Source: Clostridium drakei (GTDB lineage: Bacteria > Bacillota > Clostridia > Clostridiales > Clostridiaceae). Taken from it: a DNA stretch of 64,000 nt. The stretch spans positions 105,749-169,748 of the forward strand of contig NZ_JIBU02000019.1 in NCBI RefSeq assembly GCF_000633595.2, in the 5' to 3' direction. Every line of letters begins with the position of its first letter. The first letter of the stretch is position 1. The translations under genes and the position numbers were made by a program. The notes under the pieces were generated by a model. The model had not been told where the DNA came from. It made no database searches and was given only the letters and a program-made list of their open reading frames with translations. Positions 45,828-55,477 of this stretch are shown here, in pieces.

Positions 45828-46796
45828 ATGAAGAAATTTGTTGGGTTGAGAACATTAAAAACGGCAATTGGTTCATCACTTGCTATTATTATTGCAGAAT
45901 GTTTGGGATTAAAATATGCTGCAGCTGCGGGTATTATAACTATTTTAAGTATTCAAAATACTAAAAAAACATCTATAAAATTAGCACTTCAAAGAATTGA
46001 ATCTACCCTTTTGGCTTTGCTAATTTCAAGTATATTATTTTTAATTTTTGGATTTAAGCCTTTAACTTTTGGAATATATTTAATTATTTTTATTCCACTT
46101 ACTGTTATTTTGAAAATCACAGATGGAATTGTTGTAAGTTCAGTTTTAGTTACACATTTGCTAGCTGCAGAGTCAATATCTATGTTCTGGATAAAAAATG
46201 AATTTTTACTTATGACTGTTGGTGCTGGAATAGGTATATTTCTTAATATTTATATGCCTAAAATAGAAAATGAAATAAAAGAAACTCAGAAAAATATTGA
46301 AGAGTATATGCGCAAAATTTTATTTAATATGGCAGAGAATTTGAGAAATCAAAGTATTCATATAGAAGATGGATTATTCAATGAATTAGAAATAATATTA
46401 AAAGAAGGGACAAGGAGTGCATACAGACATTTAAACAATTATATCATTAATGATGTAAAATATTATGTTCAATATATGGAAATGAGAACTCTTCAATATG
46501 AAACATTAAAATATATGAAAAATAATTTTATTAAATTTTATATGACTTTTGAGCAGACGGAAACGGTTGCAGCATTTACAGAAAAGGTTGCATCTGATTT
46601 TGAAGAATTTAATACTGCTGAAGAACTCTTAAGAGAATTAAATGAAATTATAAATATGTTTAAGGTTCAAGAACTTCCTAAAACAAGAGAGGAATTTGAA
46701 AATAGAGCAATGCTTTTTCAATTTTTAAATGATATGGAATCACTTTTGAGGGTAAAGAAAAGTTTTATAAAAAATTATAAACATATTATTGAATAA
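45828..46796 (+). CDS. Aromatic acid exporter (FUSC/DUF939-type) membrane protein
   Basis: A 322-residue membrane protein. The N-terminal half holds about four to six helices (GSSLAIIIAECLGLKYAAAAGI, LLALLISSILFLIFGFKPL, IYLIIFIPLTVILKITDGIV and others), followed by a helical cytosolic domain rich in Glu and Leu (from about residue 140). This is the aromatic acid exporter/ArAE_1 (FUSC-like) architecture. ATG 45828 is preferred because GAGG lies about 10 bases upstream; the in-frame ATG 45762 has no ribosome-binding site. It may export an aromatic acid or act near the SorC regulator that follows. Confidence 0.82.
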   Translation: MKKFVGLRTLKTAIGSSLAIIIAECLGLKYAAAAGIITILSIQNTKKTSIKLALQRIESTLLALLISSILFLIFGFKPLTFGIYLIIFIPLTVILKITDGIVVSSVLVTHLLAAESISMFWIKNEFLLMTVGAGIGIFLNIYMPKIENEIKETQKNIEEYMRKILFNMAENLRNQSIHIEDGLFNELEIILKEGTRSAYRHLNNYIINDVKYYVQYMEMRTLQYETLKYMKNNFIKFYMTFEQTETVAAFTEKVASDFEEFNTAEELLRELNEIINMFKVQELPKTREEFENRAMLFQFLNDMESLLRVKKSFIKNYKHIIE

Positions 46797-46976
46797 TAGA
46801 AATTTATCTATTTAGATTGATATTCCTTACAACTAATCTTATATAGATTTTTTATTTATTTACCATTAATATATGGATAAATTAAGAGAAATTGTGCTTA
46901 AAGATATAAATGCTTTTAAATTTATCTTAAAAATGATAAAATATATTACGAATTAGTTCATAGAAGAGGGATAATA

Positions 46977-47963
46977 ATGTTTAATGATTATGATAAAATG
47001 AATGAAGAAGAAAAAAATGAGGTTTTATCCAAGGTTGCACATATGTACTACAATGAAAATAAAACTCAATCTGAAATTGCAGACTATTTTTCAACAACGA
47101 GATTTAAGGTTTCAAAATGGATTCAAGATGCAAGAAACAAAAATATAGTAGAAATAACTGTGCATACTTCTAATAATAGGAATACAAAGTTAGAAAATAT
47201 ATTTAAAGAAAATTTTGCTTTGCAGAATGTTATTATTCTGAATAATCAGTATATACCATACGAAGATACTTTACGACAGCTAGGTAAGTTAGGTGCAGAG
47301 TATCTAAATAGAATAATTACGCCAGATTCAATAATAGGTGTTTTATGGGGAAAGACTATTTATAATATAATAAATCAGATTAGCGCTAATAATAGTCAGT
47401 TCATGAATATTACTGCTTTGCAGATAGTTGGTAGTGTGGCTAAAGATAATCCTATTTTAGATTCACCAGAGCTTATTAAAAATTTAGCGGCAGCGTATAA
47501 TGGTAAATATAAATTTTTACTTGCACCCTTGTATATTGAAAATGATTATATAAGAGAAAAAATAATTGATGAGCCTGTTATTAAGGATGCCCTTGAATAT
47601 GGTAAAAAAGCAAATATTATTCTTACTGGTATAGGTGGAGAAACATGTACATCTTTATATAGTAACATATGGGGAAAATATATGGACAAATGCGATCTAG
47701 AAAATATAAATGCAGTAGGAAGTATTTATGGGCGTATTATTGATAAAGATGGTAGTGTGTGTGATATAGATATTAATAAAAAAGTTGTAGGAATTGACAT
47801 GGAATCTATATTAAAGGTTAGATACCGTATAGGAATAGTAGTGGGAAAACATAAGACAGATGCTACAATTGGTGCGTTAAAAGGTAACCTTATTAATACC
47901 CTTATTACAGATACAAGCATGGCTATTAGTATTTTAAAAAAGTGTAATATTAAGTTTGATTAA
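46977..47963 (+). CDS. SorC-family sugar-binding transcriptional regulator
   Basis: A 328-residue regulator: N-terminal helix-turn-helix (NENKTQSEIADYFSTTRFKV, about residues 25-45) and a SorC-type phosphosugar-binding domain (LGAEYLNRIITPDSIIGVLWGKT and the IILTGIGG region). It is predicted to sense a phosphorylated sugar or sugar acid. No sugar gene is adjacent, so the target is open; an operator near the hydratase/citG promoters is a candidate. GAGGGATAAT precedes the ATG. A strong bidirectional terminator follows. Confidence 0.9.
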   Translation: MFNDYDKMNEEEKNEVLSKVAHMYYNENKTQSEIADYFSTTRFKVSKWIQDARNKNIVEITVHTSNNRNTKLENIFKENFALQNVIILNNQYIPYEDTLRQLGKLGAEYLNRIITPDSIIGVLWGKTIYNIINQISANNSQFMNITALQIVGSVAKDNPILDSPELIKNLAAAYNGKYKFLLAPLYIENDYIREKIIDEPVIKDALEYGKKANIILTGIGGETCTSLYSNIWGKYMDKCDLENINAVGSIYGRIIDKDGSVCDIDINKKVVGIDMESILKVRYRIGIVVGKHKTDATIGALKGNLINTLITDTSMAISILKKCNIKFD

Positions 47964-47989
47964 AAAATCTAAATAGAATAAAGTTGGTT

Positions 47990-48041
47990 AAAAAGCAATA
48001 TGTAATTTTTTATGTATTAGAAAAATTACATATTGCTTTTT
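47990..48041. terminator. Bidirectional terminator
   Basis: AAAAGCAATATGTAATTTTT / AAAAATTACATATTGCTTTT, a perfect 20-bp stem, between the SorC gene (plus) and the nicotinamidase gene (minus). Confidence 0.9.
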
Positions 48042-48160
48042 ATAAGTGAAGCCTATGTTGAATGTAAAAACAACATATTATATACGTAAATTTCTCTATG
48101 TCACTATAAAGGCAGATAAATTAAAGAAGCAGAATGCTTATGAATATATGGTATAGACTA

Positions 48161-48727
48161 TTAATAAATAATATGTGTGCCGCTTTTTTCAAACTCCTTT
48201 AAAGTGGTTGAATGATTGGATTTATCAACGTATCCAAGGCCATTTGCAAGAATAGTAATATTAAATCCATTTTTCTGAAGATCAAGTATTGTTTCTTTAA
48301 CACAGTATTCACTGGCAATTCCGCAGATTACAATTTCATTATCAAGTGTATCGCATAGTTTTTCATTCTTTATGTTTAATGCATTGTAGGCTGAATACTC
48401 TTCAACGTCATCATTTATACCTTTTTTAAAAACAATTTCAGCATTTTTGGGGGATTTGTTTTTATCTTTTATTCCAAGAGTAAATTTCTTAGAAAGTGAA
48501 GCGCCTTCTGTGTCTTCAACGCAATGAATAGGCCATGTTCCACCATTTTTCTGGAATGATTTATTAGTAATTTTATGCCAATCACAGGAATAAAATACTT
48601 TTAATTCTGGATTTTTATTAATATAGTCTATAATATTTGATACGGCTTTTTCTGAATTTTGGCATGCAAGAGTGCCAGTTATAAAATCATTTTGACAATC
48701 AATTATTAATAATGATTTTTCATGCAT
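48161..48727 (-). CDS. pncA: Nicotinamidase / isochorismatase-family hydrolase
   Basis: A 188-residue cysteine hydrolase. The catalytic Asp is in LLIIDCQNDF, the metal-binding D-x-H in CDWHKITNKSF, with GGTWPIHCVEDTEGA holding the third His. The lysine is near VFKKGINDD, and the nucleophile Cys in SEYCVKETI. This is the nicotinamide deamidase pattern (nicotinamide to nicotinate, NAD salvage). ATG 48727 follows GGAGGTACTTATT. It lies downstream of a Nif11-like gene in a minus-strand operon. Confidence 0.92.
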   Translation of the reverse strand: MHEKSLLIIDCQNDFITGTLACQNSEKAVSNIIDYINKNPELKVFYSCDWHKITNKSFQKNGGTWPIHCVEDTEGASLSKKFTLGIKDKNKSPKNAEIVFKKGINDDVEEYSAYNALNIKNEKLCDTLDNEIVICGIASEYCVKETILDLQKNGFNITILANGLGYVDKSNHSTTLKEFEKSGTHIIY

Positions 48728-48766
48728 AATAAGTACCTCCAACTCCGTATAAATTTAATGTGAAGT

Positions 48767-49042
48767 TTATAGAGAAGCTAGAAAAGTTTCATATGTGTCA
48801 TCAAAAGAGTCATATGGGTATGGATTTCCACCATTTGTGCTTTTGCATTGGTTGTCACTAAATTCTTGTCCAATTGCAAAAAGTTCACCAACAGTTATGT
48901 TATGTCCTGCTGCACAGGCTATTTTGCAAAATTCATCCATAGGATCATCTGCTGAACGTGTTGCAAGAAGCTTTTCTCTTAACAAAGGATCTCTTTTAGC
49001 ATCAGAATGAAGCAGTTCTAATTCTTTATTTATATCGTTCAT
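48767..49042 (-). CDS. Nif11-like small protein (possible RiPP leader)
   Basis: A 91-residue protein. Residues 1-~60 (MNDINKELELLHSDAKRDPL then the LLATRSADDPMDEFCKIACA and GHNITVGEL blocks) have the spacing of Nif11 domains: aspartate-proline near the start, an Ala/Gly hinge and a final T-x-x-E-L helix. The remaining ~30 residues (CKSTNGGNPYPYDSFDDTYE) follow a GG and could be a core or a plain tail. Nif11-like proteins often serve as RiPP leader peptides, but no modification enzyme is nearby. It is co-transcribed with pncA; GGAGATG precedes the ATG. Confidence 0.6.
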   Translation of the reverse strand: MNDINKELELLHSDAKRDPLLREKLLATRSADDPMDEFCKIACAAGHNITVGELFAIGQEFSDNQCKSTNGGNPYPYDSFDDTYETFLASL

Positions 49043-49185
49043 AATTACATCTCCTCATACTCTAAATTAATAATATTATTATAGCACTATAGCAAGATTT
49101 AACAAAATTAATTAATACATTAACTCAATTTTGCACATACAAAATTTTAAGTTAATATACTAAGCAGAATGTGACACAAATTTTT

Positions 49186-49437
49186 AGAGGACAGAGGACA
49201 ATGAAGGTGAGTCTTCTTCCTTACGTCAGAAAACTAATTTATTTTTAAAGCTTGTTTTGCTAATGCAAAACATCGCTTAAGCAGGAAGCTAAATCTATGA
49301 TCTTCAGATAATTGCTTACTTAAAGAGTACACTTAAGAAACAAAAGAACTTGAGCTTCTTTTAAATTAAAGATTTTTCGTAGCATAGCGGAGAAAAATCC
49401 TCCTTTACTGTCCTCTGTCAATTGTCCTTTGTCCTCT
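49186..49437. repeat. MITE-like inverted-repeat element, copy 1
   Basis: About 252 bases bounded by imperfect terminal inverted repeats: AGAGGACAGAGGACAATGA on the left, and on the right the reverse complement of AGAGGACAAAGGACAATTGA. An internal GTTTTGCTAATGCAAAAC hairpin and AT-rich filler lie between. A shorter relative lies at 53618-53670. No coding capacity, so it is probably a non-autonomous or decayed element. Confidence 0.6.
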
Positions 49438-49474
49438 GAAAAAGTTGAGTATATTAAAAAATAAAAAGACAATT

Positions 49475-49514
49475 AAGGTAGTTCAAAACTAATCATTCAG
49501 TTTTGAACTACCTT
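49475..49514 (-). terminator. Terminator of the hydratase gene
   Basis: AAGGTAGTTCAAAACT / AGTTTTGAACTACCTT, a perfect 16-bp stem. On the minus strand it is followed by TTAATTGTCTTTTTATTTTTT. Confidence 0.85.
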
Positions 49515-49533
49515 GATATGTTGGCATTGCATA

Positions 49534-51837
49534 TTATTTGTTCATTTTGGTCTTGTTAAAATTAATCAAGCAGCCAGATAATAAGATTTCTATTTCATTG
49601 TCTGTAAGTTGACCAACACTCAAGGATATTTCTTTCATTTCATTATTTACGATATAACCCTTGATTTTAGGTTTTCTTTCTCTAATTGAATTCACTACAT
49701 CTGTAAGATAAATGAAGTCTCCACATTTAAAATCTGGTTCACCATCTATAAGTAATGGTAGTATTCCCCAGTTAATAAGATTTGAACGATATCTTTTAGT
49801 AGCATATTCTTTTGCTATATTTGCAAATCCACCTAAGACCTTTTGGCAGCTTGCTGCTTGTTCTCTTGCAGAACCATCTCCTGGTTTATTTGCATAAATC
49901 ATGCTTCCAATAAGTGTGTTCTTTTTATCAAAGTTATTGAATTTAATTGCAAGCTTTTCATAGGCTTCTTTTAAAGCTTCGTTATTTTCCTCAGGAGTAG
50001 TTCCTTCCAATCTATTAATTTCAGCAGATTGAATTTCTTTTGAGAGACCTACATAGTTTGGGTCTTTTCTACAAAGTGTAAAGCTTGCTAACTTATGAGG
50101 ATTTGAACGATAGCTTGAAGTATCTCCTGAAGGAATAAGCTCATCTGTTGTAGTTACTGGATCTAATAATACTGAAGCTATTTGAAGAAGCATGTTGTCT
50201 GTTAATGGCTCCATCTTTGGCCAATCTGCTATGTTTGGACCAAATCTTAATTCCGTATCATCATTTCCTTTATTATAAGATTGTAATACTCTGTTATCAT
50301 ATATAGTCTTGTTGAAGTAATATTTTGGAATTTTAAGGTTAATTCCTTCAAGTTCAGTGGCTGCTGTAATAAGACCTTTGTTAACTGCTGTTGCTGCAAT
50401 TGAACGAGCATCCATTAATGCAACTGAAGCTATTTGTCCATCGCCTGGCTTTGAACCTTCTCTATTAGGGAAGTTTCTTGTAGTATGTCTAACTGATAAA
50501 GAATTGTTTGCAGGAGTATCTCCGCCACCAAAACATGGTCCGCAGAAAGCTGTTTTTAAAACAGTTCCTGTTGGTATAAGTTTTGAAGCAATTCCGTTAT
50601 CCACAAGGCTTTGATACACTGGCATACTTGATGGATAAACACTCAAGGTAAATTCGGCATTTCCAATAGATTTTCCGTCGAGTATATTTGCTGCTGCACA
50701 AATATTTTCATAATTTCCACCTGCACATCCAGCAATTGATCCTTGTTCAGAAAATAGCCTTCCATTTATAACTTTATCTTTTAATGAGAATTTTAAGTCA
50801 GTTCCTTTGAAGAGTTTTTGTCCTTCTTTTTCTACTTTATCTAAAATATCCATCATGTTAGTATTAAGTTCATTAATTGTATAAACATTACTTGGATGGA
50901 ATGGAAGTGCTATCATTGATTGTATTTTAGATAAGTCAACAGTTATCATCTTATCATAATACGCAACTTCACTTGGGTTGAGTTCTGAGTAATCATTTCC
51001 CCTTTGATGAACTTCAAGATAATCCTTTACTTTATCATCTGTACACCAAATAGATGTAAGGCATGTAGTTTCAGTAGTCATTACGTCTATACCAGTTCTA
51101 TATTCAACACTTAAGTTTTTAATTCCAGGTCCAACAAATTCCATAACCATATTTTTAACGAAGCCGCTTTTAAATACAGCACCAATTATGCTAAGAGCAA
51201 CGTCTTGTGGTCCAATACCTGGATTCGGAGTTCCAGTAAGGTAAACACCAACAACTTCAGGATAATCTACATCATATGTGGTGGATAACAGCTGTTTAAC
51301 TAATTCTCCACCACCTTCACCTATTGCCATAGTTCCTAATGCACCATAACGAGTATGGCTATCTGAACCTAGAATCATTTTTCCACATCCAGCCATCATT
51401 TCTCGCATATATTGGTGGATAACTGCAATATGTGGTGGAACAAAAATTCCGCCATATTTTTTAGCTGCTGATAATCCAAATAAATGGTCATCTTCATTAA
51501 TTGTTCCTCCAACTGCACAAAGACTGTTGTGGCAGTTTGTTAATACATAAGGTATTGGAAATTTTTCAAGGCCTGAAGCTCTTGCTGTTTGAACAATACC
51601 TACAAAAGTTATATCATGAGATGTCAAAGCATCAAATTTTAATTGTAATTTATCAGGATTTCCTGATTTATTGTGATTTTGTAAAATACCATAAGCTATT
51701 GTATTTTTCTTAGCTTCTTCTTTATTAAGATATTTTTCACCTAGCTTAGATTTAATACATTCATCAGATTCTTTGCTATTAAAAATTAAATCATTACCGT
51801 TTAATAAATATGCTCCTTCGCCGTATAGATTAATCAT
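49534..51837 (-). CDS. Aconitase-superfamily hydratase (YbhJ-like)
   Basis: A 767-residue protein of the aconitase/hydratase group. It has the substrate and cluster regions [36 protein letters not shown] (GSDSHT is an aconitase signature), [17 protein letters not shown] and [27 protein letters not shown], the last holding the paired cysteines near a 4Fe-4S cluster. The C-terminal swivel domain follows ([14 protein letters not shown]). It resembles E. coli YbhJ rather than AcnA/AcnB. The substrate is probably a hydroxy-di/tricarboxylate but is unknown. ATG 51837 follows GGAGGTACCC; the longer frame to 51909 lacks a ribosome-binding site. Confidence 0.85.
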   Translation of the reverse strand: MINLYGEGAYLLNGNDLIFNSKESDECIKSKLGEKYLNKEEAKKNTIAYGILQNHNKSGNPDKLQLKFDALTSHDITFVGIVQTARASGLEKFPIPYVLTNCHNSLCAVGGTINEDDHLFGLSAAKKYGGIFVPPHIAVIHQYMREMMAGCGKMILGSDSHTRYGALGTMAIGEGGGELVKQLLSTTYDVDYPEVVGVYLTGTPNPGIGPQDVALSIIGAVFKSGFVKNMVMEFVGPGIKNLSVEYRTGIDVMTTETTCLTSIWCTDDKVKDYLEVHQRGNDYSELNPSEVAYYDKMITVDLSKIQSMIALPFHPSNVYTINELNTNMMDILDKVEKEGQKLFKGTDLKFSLKDKVINGRLFSEQGSIAGCAGGNYENICAAANILDGKSIGNAEFTLSVYPSSMPVYQSLVDNGIASKLIPTGTVLKTAFCGPCFGGGDTPANNSLSVRHTTRNFPNREGSKPGDGQIASVALMDARSIAATAVNKGLITAATELEGINLKIPKYYFNKTIYDNRVLQSYNKGNDDTELRFGPNIADWPKMEPLTDNMLLQIASVLLDPVTTTDELIPSGDTSSYRSNPHKLASFTLCRKDPNYVGLSKEIQSAEINRLEGTTPEENNEALKEAYEKLAIKFNNFDKKNTLIGSMIYANKPGDGSAREQAASCQKVLGGFANIAKEYATKRYRSNLINWGILPLLIDGEPDFKCGDFIYLTDVVNSIRERKPKIKGYIVNNEMKEISLSVGQLTDNEIEILLSGCLINFNKTKMNK

Positions 51838-52240
51838 GGGTACCTCCTGTAATATTATAAAATTTAGATAAATATTGCTAATTGAAAGTTTTTGAGTATT
51901 ATAATTCAAATTATAACATATAAAAAAGTAATATTCAAAATTTGTTTGTTGGTTTTACAAATGTTTAACGTTTGTAAACATAATAAACAAATGTTGAAGT
52001 GATTACCATTGGATGGTAAAATAAAGCACAAGTTTTTTATTAAATTTGCTTTTGATTTTTCCAGAAAACTGTTTTTAAAATGGAATCAGGCTTTCTGATA
52101 GCTATTATTGTTTAAAATTTATTGTGTAGTATAATATACTTACAATAGAAAGGCGTTTTTTTATGGTGGATTGTACGATTGAATTTGTAAAAAATGTAAA
52201 TTTTAATTAGAACAAACAATGAAAGATGAGGAATAAAATA
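51838..52240. other. Divergent hydratase-citG intergenic region
   Basis: 403 bases. It contains the operator-like palindrome at 51957-51975 with a further half-site (AAACAAATGTT, about 51985-51995). A short frame starting ATGGTGGATTGT at about 52163 runs only 15 codons and looks insignificant. Confidence 0.5.
51957..51975. promoter_or_regulatory. Operator-like palindrome near the hydratase and citG promoters
   Basis: ACAAATGTTTAACGTTTGT is an imperfect dyad (three mismatched pairs), with a further AAACAAATGTT downstream and TTTGTTTGTT upstream. The repeated ACAAA/TTTGT half-sites suggest a transcription factor operator for one or both divergent genes. The factor is unknown; the SorC regulator at 46977 is a candidate. 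Confidence 0.5.
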
Positions 52241-53119
52241 TTGAAACAAAATAATGAATTTGCACATTATATAGCTTCTTTAGCACAAAGGTCAATACTT
52301 TATGAGGTTAGCACAACGCCTAAACCTGGATTAGTAGATCGTGAGAATACAGGTTCGCATAAGGACATGGATTTTTTTACCTTCATGGCAAGTAGTTCTG
52401 CACTTTATAATGGTTTTTATGAATGTGCTTTTGAGGGTATTTCTTTTAATGAGCTAGACAGTACAAAGCTCATGGATAACTTGAGGGCTCCAGGCATTAA
52501 ATGTGAGAAAGCTATGTTTGAAGCTACAAAAGGTGTTAATACTCATAAAGGAATAATATTTTCATTAGGAGTTCTTTGTGCAGCAGTAGGTAATTTATAT
52601 AGAAAGAATAGAAAAGAAAAATTTTTTATAGAAGAAATTTGTGATGAAGTAAAAAATATTGCCAAGGATTTAACGGTTAAAGATTTTAAAGCAATTAATG
52701 AAAAGAACAACTTAACTCATGGTGAACGTTTATTTAAAGAATATGGATTCAAAGGAATACGTGGTGAGGTTGAAGGTGGTTTTAAAACTATTCAAAATCA
52801 GGCGATACCAATTATTAGAAAATGGTGTAAAAGTGGACAACTTTCTATTAATGATTTATTTTTACAAGTTTTGATGAGTATTATGATGGAAAGTGAAGAT
52901 ACTAATGTAGTTATTAGAGGAGGAATTGAAAGTCTTATTTATACTAAAAAGGTGTCAGGAGACTTTATAAAATCTGGTGGAATGAATCAAATTGATGCGA
53001 GAAAAAAATTAGAAATTATGAATATAGAGTTCGTGAAAAAAAATATAAGTCCAGGTGGTTCGGCAGACCTTCTTGCAGTAAGTATTTTTCTTGGATTTAT
53101 GGAGGGAATTATTAACTAG
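52241..53119 (+). CDS. citG: Triphosphoribosyl-dephospho-CoA synthase
   Basis: A ~292-residue member of the CitG family, which makes the prosthetic-group precursor of citrate lyase and related malonate/citramalate lyases from ATP and dephospho-CoA. EVSTTPKPGLVDRENTGSHK near residue 25 is the family signature. GERLFKEYGFKGIRGEVEGG and the C-terminal KNISPGGSADLLAVSIFL segment also match. No citrate lyase genes are in the window. TTG 52241 is preferred because GAGG lies about 9 bases upstream; an in-frame ATG at 52226 lacks a ribosome-binding site. Confidence 0.88.
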   Translation: MKQNNEFAHYIASLAQRSILYEVSTTPKPGLVDRENTGSHKDMDFFTFMASSSALYNGFYECAFEGISFNELDSTKLMDNLRAPGIKCEKAMFEATKGVNTHKGIIFSLGVLCAAVGNLYRKNRKEKFFIEEICDEVKNIAKDLTVKDFKAINEKNNLTHGERLFKEYGFKGIRGEVEGGFKTIQNQAIPIIRKWCKSGQLSINDLFLQVLMSIMMESEDTNVVIRGGIESLIYTKKVSGDFIKSGGMNQIDARKKLEIMNIEFVKKNISPGGSADLLAVSIFLGFMEGIIN

Positions 53120-53309
53120 TATAGTATTGATGAATTGTTAAATCATTAATGTTATTGATTAATACTGATACTTGATAGAGGGTATTAGTATGAAGAATTA
53201 TGTATAGGAAATTTAGATAAGGCATATGTTGGTATAAAAGCTGTAGTGAATTGATTAGTACATGGTATAATTAATGTATGATTATAATAAATAAAAAGGA
53301 GGTTTTGAG

Positions 53310-53522
53310 ATGGAAAAGAAACAATATATTTGTCCAAAATGTGGCAATAGGGAATATGAATCAGACCAATTTCAAGCAACAGGTGGAAATTTCTCGAAAA
53401 TATTTGACATACAGAATAAAAAGTTTATCACTATTAGTTGTACAAAGTGTGGATATACTGAATTATATAAAGCACAATCTGCAGCTGGATGGAATGTTTT
53501 AGATTTTCTTATAGGTAACTAA
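53310..53522 (+). CDS. Small zinc-ribbon protein
   Basis: A 70-residue protein with two zinc-binding pairs: ICPKCGNREYESDQF (CPKC at the N-terminus) and ISCTKCGYTELYKA (CTKC near residue 44). The rest is short and ends WNVLDFLIGN. This is a common clostridial orphan type whose function is unknown. AAAAGGAGG precedes the ATG. It stands alone, downstream of citG. Confidence 0.82.
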   Translation: MEKKQYICPKCGNREYESDQFQATGGNFSKIFDIQNKKFITISCTKCGYTELYKAQSAAGWNVLDFLIGN

Positions 53523-53617
53523 TTTATTAGTATATATAATTTTAAGTAGGCTTTTTTATTTGTAACTAAAAATAGAGTAATTAACTGAATTTCTATAGAT
53601 ACTAAATTTTTTTGATA

Positions 53618-53670
53618 GGACAATTGACAGAGGACAATGAAGGTGAGTTTTCTTCATTCACTGTCCTCTA
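53618..53670. repeat. MITE-like inverted-repeat element, copy 2 (short)
   Basis: AGGACAATTGACAGAGGACA then GAGGACAATGAAGGTGAG, ending TTCACTGTCCTCT. It shares an 18-base core with copy 1 at 49186-49437 and forms a short hairpin. It sits just before the stop of the M20 deacylase gene and may act as its terminator. Confidence 0.55.
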
Positions 53671-53685
53671 AAGAAAGTTCAATTA

Positions 53686-54753
53686 TTAAATAGAGCCTAA
53701 ATTCAAGATAAAGTCCATAAGCATTTTCTCATATGCATAGAGAGAGTCCACTATTAAGAATTCATCTTTGCCATGCCAATTTTGTCCTGCAGGTCCAAAT
53801 TCTATAGCAGGTATATTGTGCTTAGAATAAAATCTAGTATCAGCTGAACCATGTTGTCCAAATACTTCGGGTTTATTATTAGATATTTTGGAAATTGATT
53901 TTTCTAATTTCTTTACATATATATCATCAACTTTGGTTTTTACAGCATCTCCTGTTGAATGAATGTTTACATGTGTTCCAGTAGTTTCTTCAATTTGTCT
54001 TATTATTTCTTTAGGATTTTGTTCAGGAAGAAACCTTATGTCAAGATACATTTTGCAGTAATCAGGTACTTTATTGTAAACATCTCCACCTTCAATTTTT
54101 GATAAATTAATGGAAGGGTGATCATAAAGTTCTGATTTTTCTTTAGCAAAAGGTAGATTTTCAATTAATTTAAAGGCTTCATAAGCTTTTATTATAGCGT
54201 TATCACCAAGCCATGGTCTACTGCCGTGAGCGGATTTTCCTGCAAATTCTAAATAAAATTGTAATATACCTTTAGATTGTATGCCAATACCTAATTGAGT
54301 AGGTTCGCCACATATAACGAAATCTGCTGTAAAACCATTATTAGATAAATATTCTGAGCAGTTAAAGCCCCCAGTTTCCTCATCTGTAACTAATTGCAGT
54401 TCAATATTACAAGGTAGATTTCTATCCTTAAGATTTAAAATTGTGTTAAGCATAGCAGCAGCTCCAGCTTTCATGTCAGCACTGCCTCTGCCATAGAGCT
54501 TCCCATTTTTCATATAAGGTATAAATTGATCAGGAGTTCCAGGAACAACATCTAAATGACCATTTAATATGACCTTTTTATTTCCAGAACCAATATTGCA
54601 TATTAAAGTTTTAAATCCGTTATTTTCTATTATTTTAGGTTTTAGCCCATTAGACGTCAATATATCTTTACAAAAATTTATAGCTTTATTTGCTCCCTTT
54701 AAATTTGAACTATCAATTTTTATAAGTTCATTTATAATTTCTATGCAATCCAT
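53686..54753 (-). CDS. M20 family deacylase (ArgE/DapE-like)
   Basis: A 355-residue metallo-deacylase. Metal and catalytic motifs are NGHLDVVPGT (H-x-D), GRGSADMKAGAAAM, VTDEETGGFN (the Glu-Glu pair) and VICGEPTQ, with the C-terminal H in FGPAGQNWHGKDE. It is in the acetylornithine deacetylase/succinyl-diaminopimelate desuccinylase group; the exact substrate is not determinable. GGAGGTC precedes the ATG. It stands alone on the minus strand next to repeat copy 2. Confidence 0.9.
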   Translation of the reverse strand: MDCIEIINELIKIDSSNLKGANKAINFCKDILTSNGLKPKIIENNGFKTLICNIGSGNKKVILNGHLDVVPGTPDQFIPYMKNGKLYGRGSADMKAGAAAMLNTILNLKDRNLPCNIELQLVTDEETGGFNCSEYLSNNGFTADFVICGEPTQLGIGIQSKGILQFYLEFAGKSAHGSRPWLGDNAIIKAYEAFKLIENLPFAKEKSELYDHPSINLSKIEGGDVYNKVPDYCKMYLDIRFLPEQNPKEIIRQIEETTGTHVNIHSTGDAVKTKVDDIYVKKLEKSISKISNNKPEVFGQHGSADTRFYSKHNIPAIEFGPAGQNWHGKDEFLIVDSLYAYEKMLMDFILNLGSI

Positions 54754-55048
54754 TTGTAAGACCTCCTAGTTATATTTTACTTAAATGTAGTAAAGCAATA
54801 AATGTACCAATTATATTATAATAAATTTTTTATTAAGGAGGCTTAAAGAGTTTATTCAAAAACCTTGGTAAATCAAGGATTCCCATGATGTGAAAATTTT
54901 TCAATGAATTACATATAATTGATTTATTTATGAATTGGATGGAAATAAGATGAATTAATAACCTATTTAACCAATACAAATAAATATTAAAACTTATTTC
55001 TTAATTTTATCATGATTATAAAAGAATCAAATAAATTCAAATATATAT

Positions 55049-55477
55049 CTATATCAAGTCTATTCCTTTACTTTCCATGAATATAATATAATTGTCTTTA
55101 CAATGGCAAGTAGTAGAGCAATTACAAAAATCGCTATTAATGGATTCTTTGATATTTTGTTTTAGAGATTCATAAGAGGATTTAAGTTTATTGAATTTGT
55201 TTAATTCATTATATAGAATAAATCCGCTAGTTAATGTTAAAATCAATAGTACTAAATCAAAAAATTCCAATCCATATATTTGTGGAATGGAAGGATTAAA
55301 TGCTGCTGCTGCATAATCAAAATATCTATCATTAGATAAACCAACATATACTACAAGCATTCCTGTAAATCCAGATGAAAGGATAAGCTTTCCCTTTTTG
55401 TTATCCAACTCATTTTTCAATTTTAAAAGTTTTTCTGTTTTCTTTTTCATAGTATAGCTCAAATTTAAGTTTTCCAA
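55049..55477 (-). CDS. Two-helix membrane protein with a cysteine-rich tail
   Basis: A 142-residue protein, starting TTG after GGAGGTATAATAT. A lysine-rich N-terminal coiled-coil-like region is followed by two hydrophobic segments (about GKLILSSGFTGMLVVYVGL and FFDLVLLILTLTSGFILYN), another coiled-coil stretch and a tail with CNCSTTCHC that could bind metal. I do not recognise a family. The two membrane segments and the tail would suit a small sensor or a membrane anchor. Confidence 0.6.
   Translation of the reverse strand: MENLNLSYTMKKKTEKLLKLKNELDNKKGKLILSSGFTGMLVVYVGLSNDRYFDYAAAAFNPSIPQIYGLEFFDLVLLILTLTSGFILYNELNKFNKLKSSYESLKQNIKESINSDFCNCSTTCHCKDNYIIFMESKGIDLI

Larger units (their letters stand above)
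49043..49533. other. Intergenic region with a repeat element
   Basis: 491 bases. It holds the promoter of the Nif11-like gene near 49050-49140 (not precisely placed), the inverted-repeat element at 49186-49437 and the hydratase terminator at 49475-49514. Confidence 0.55.
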
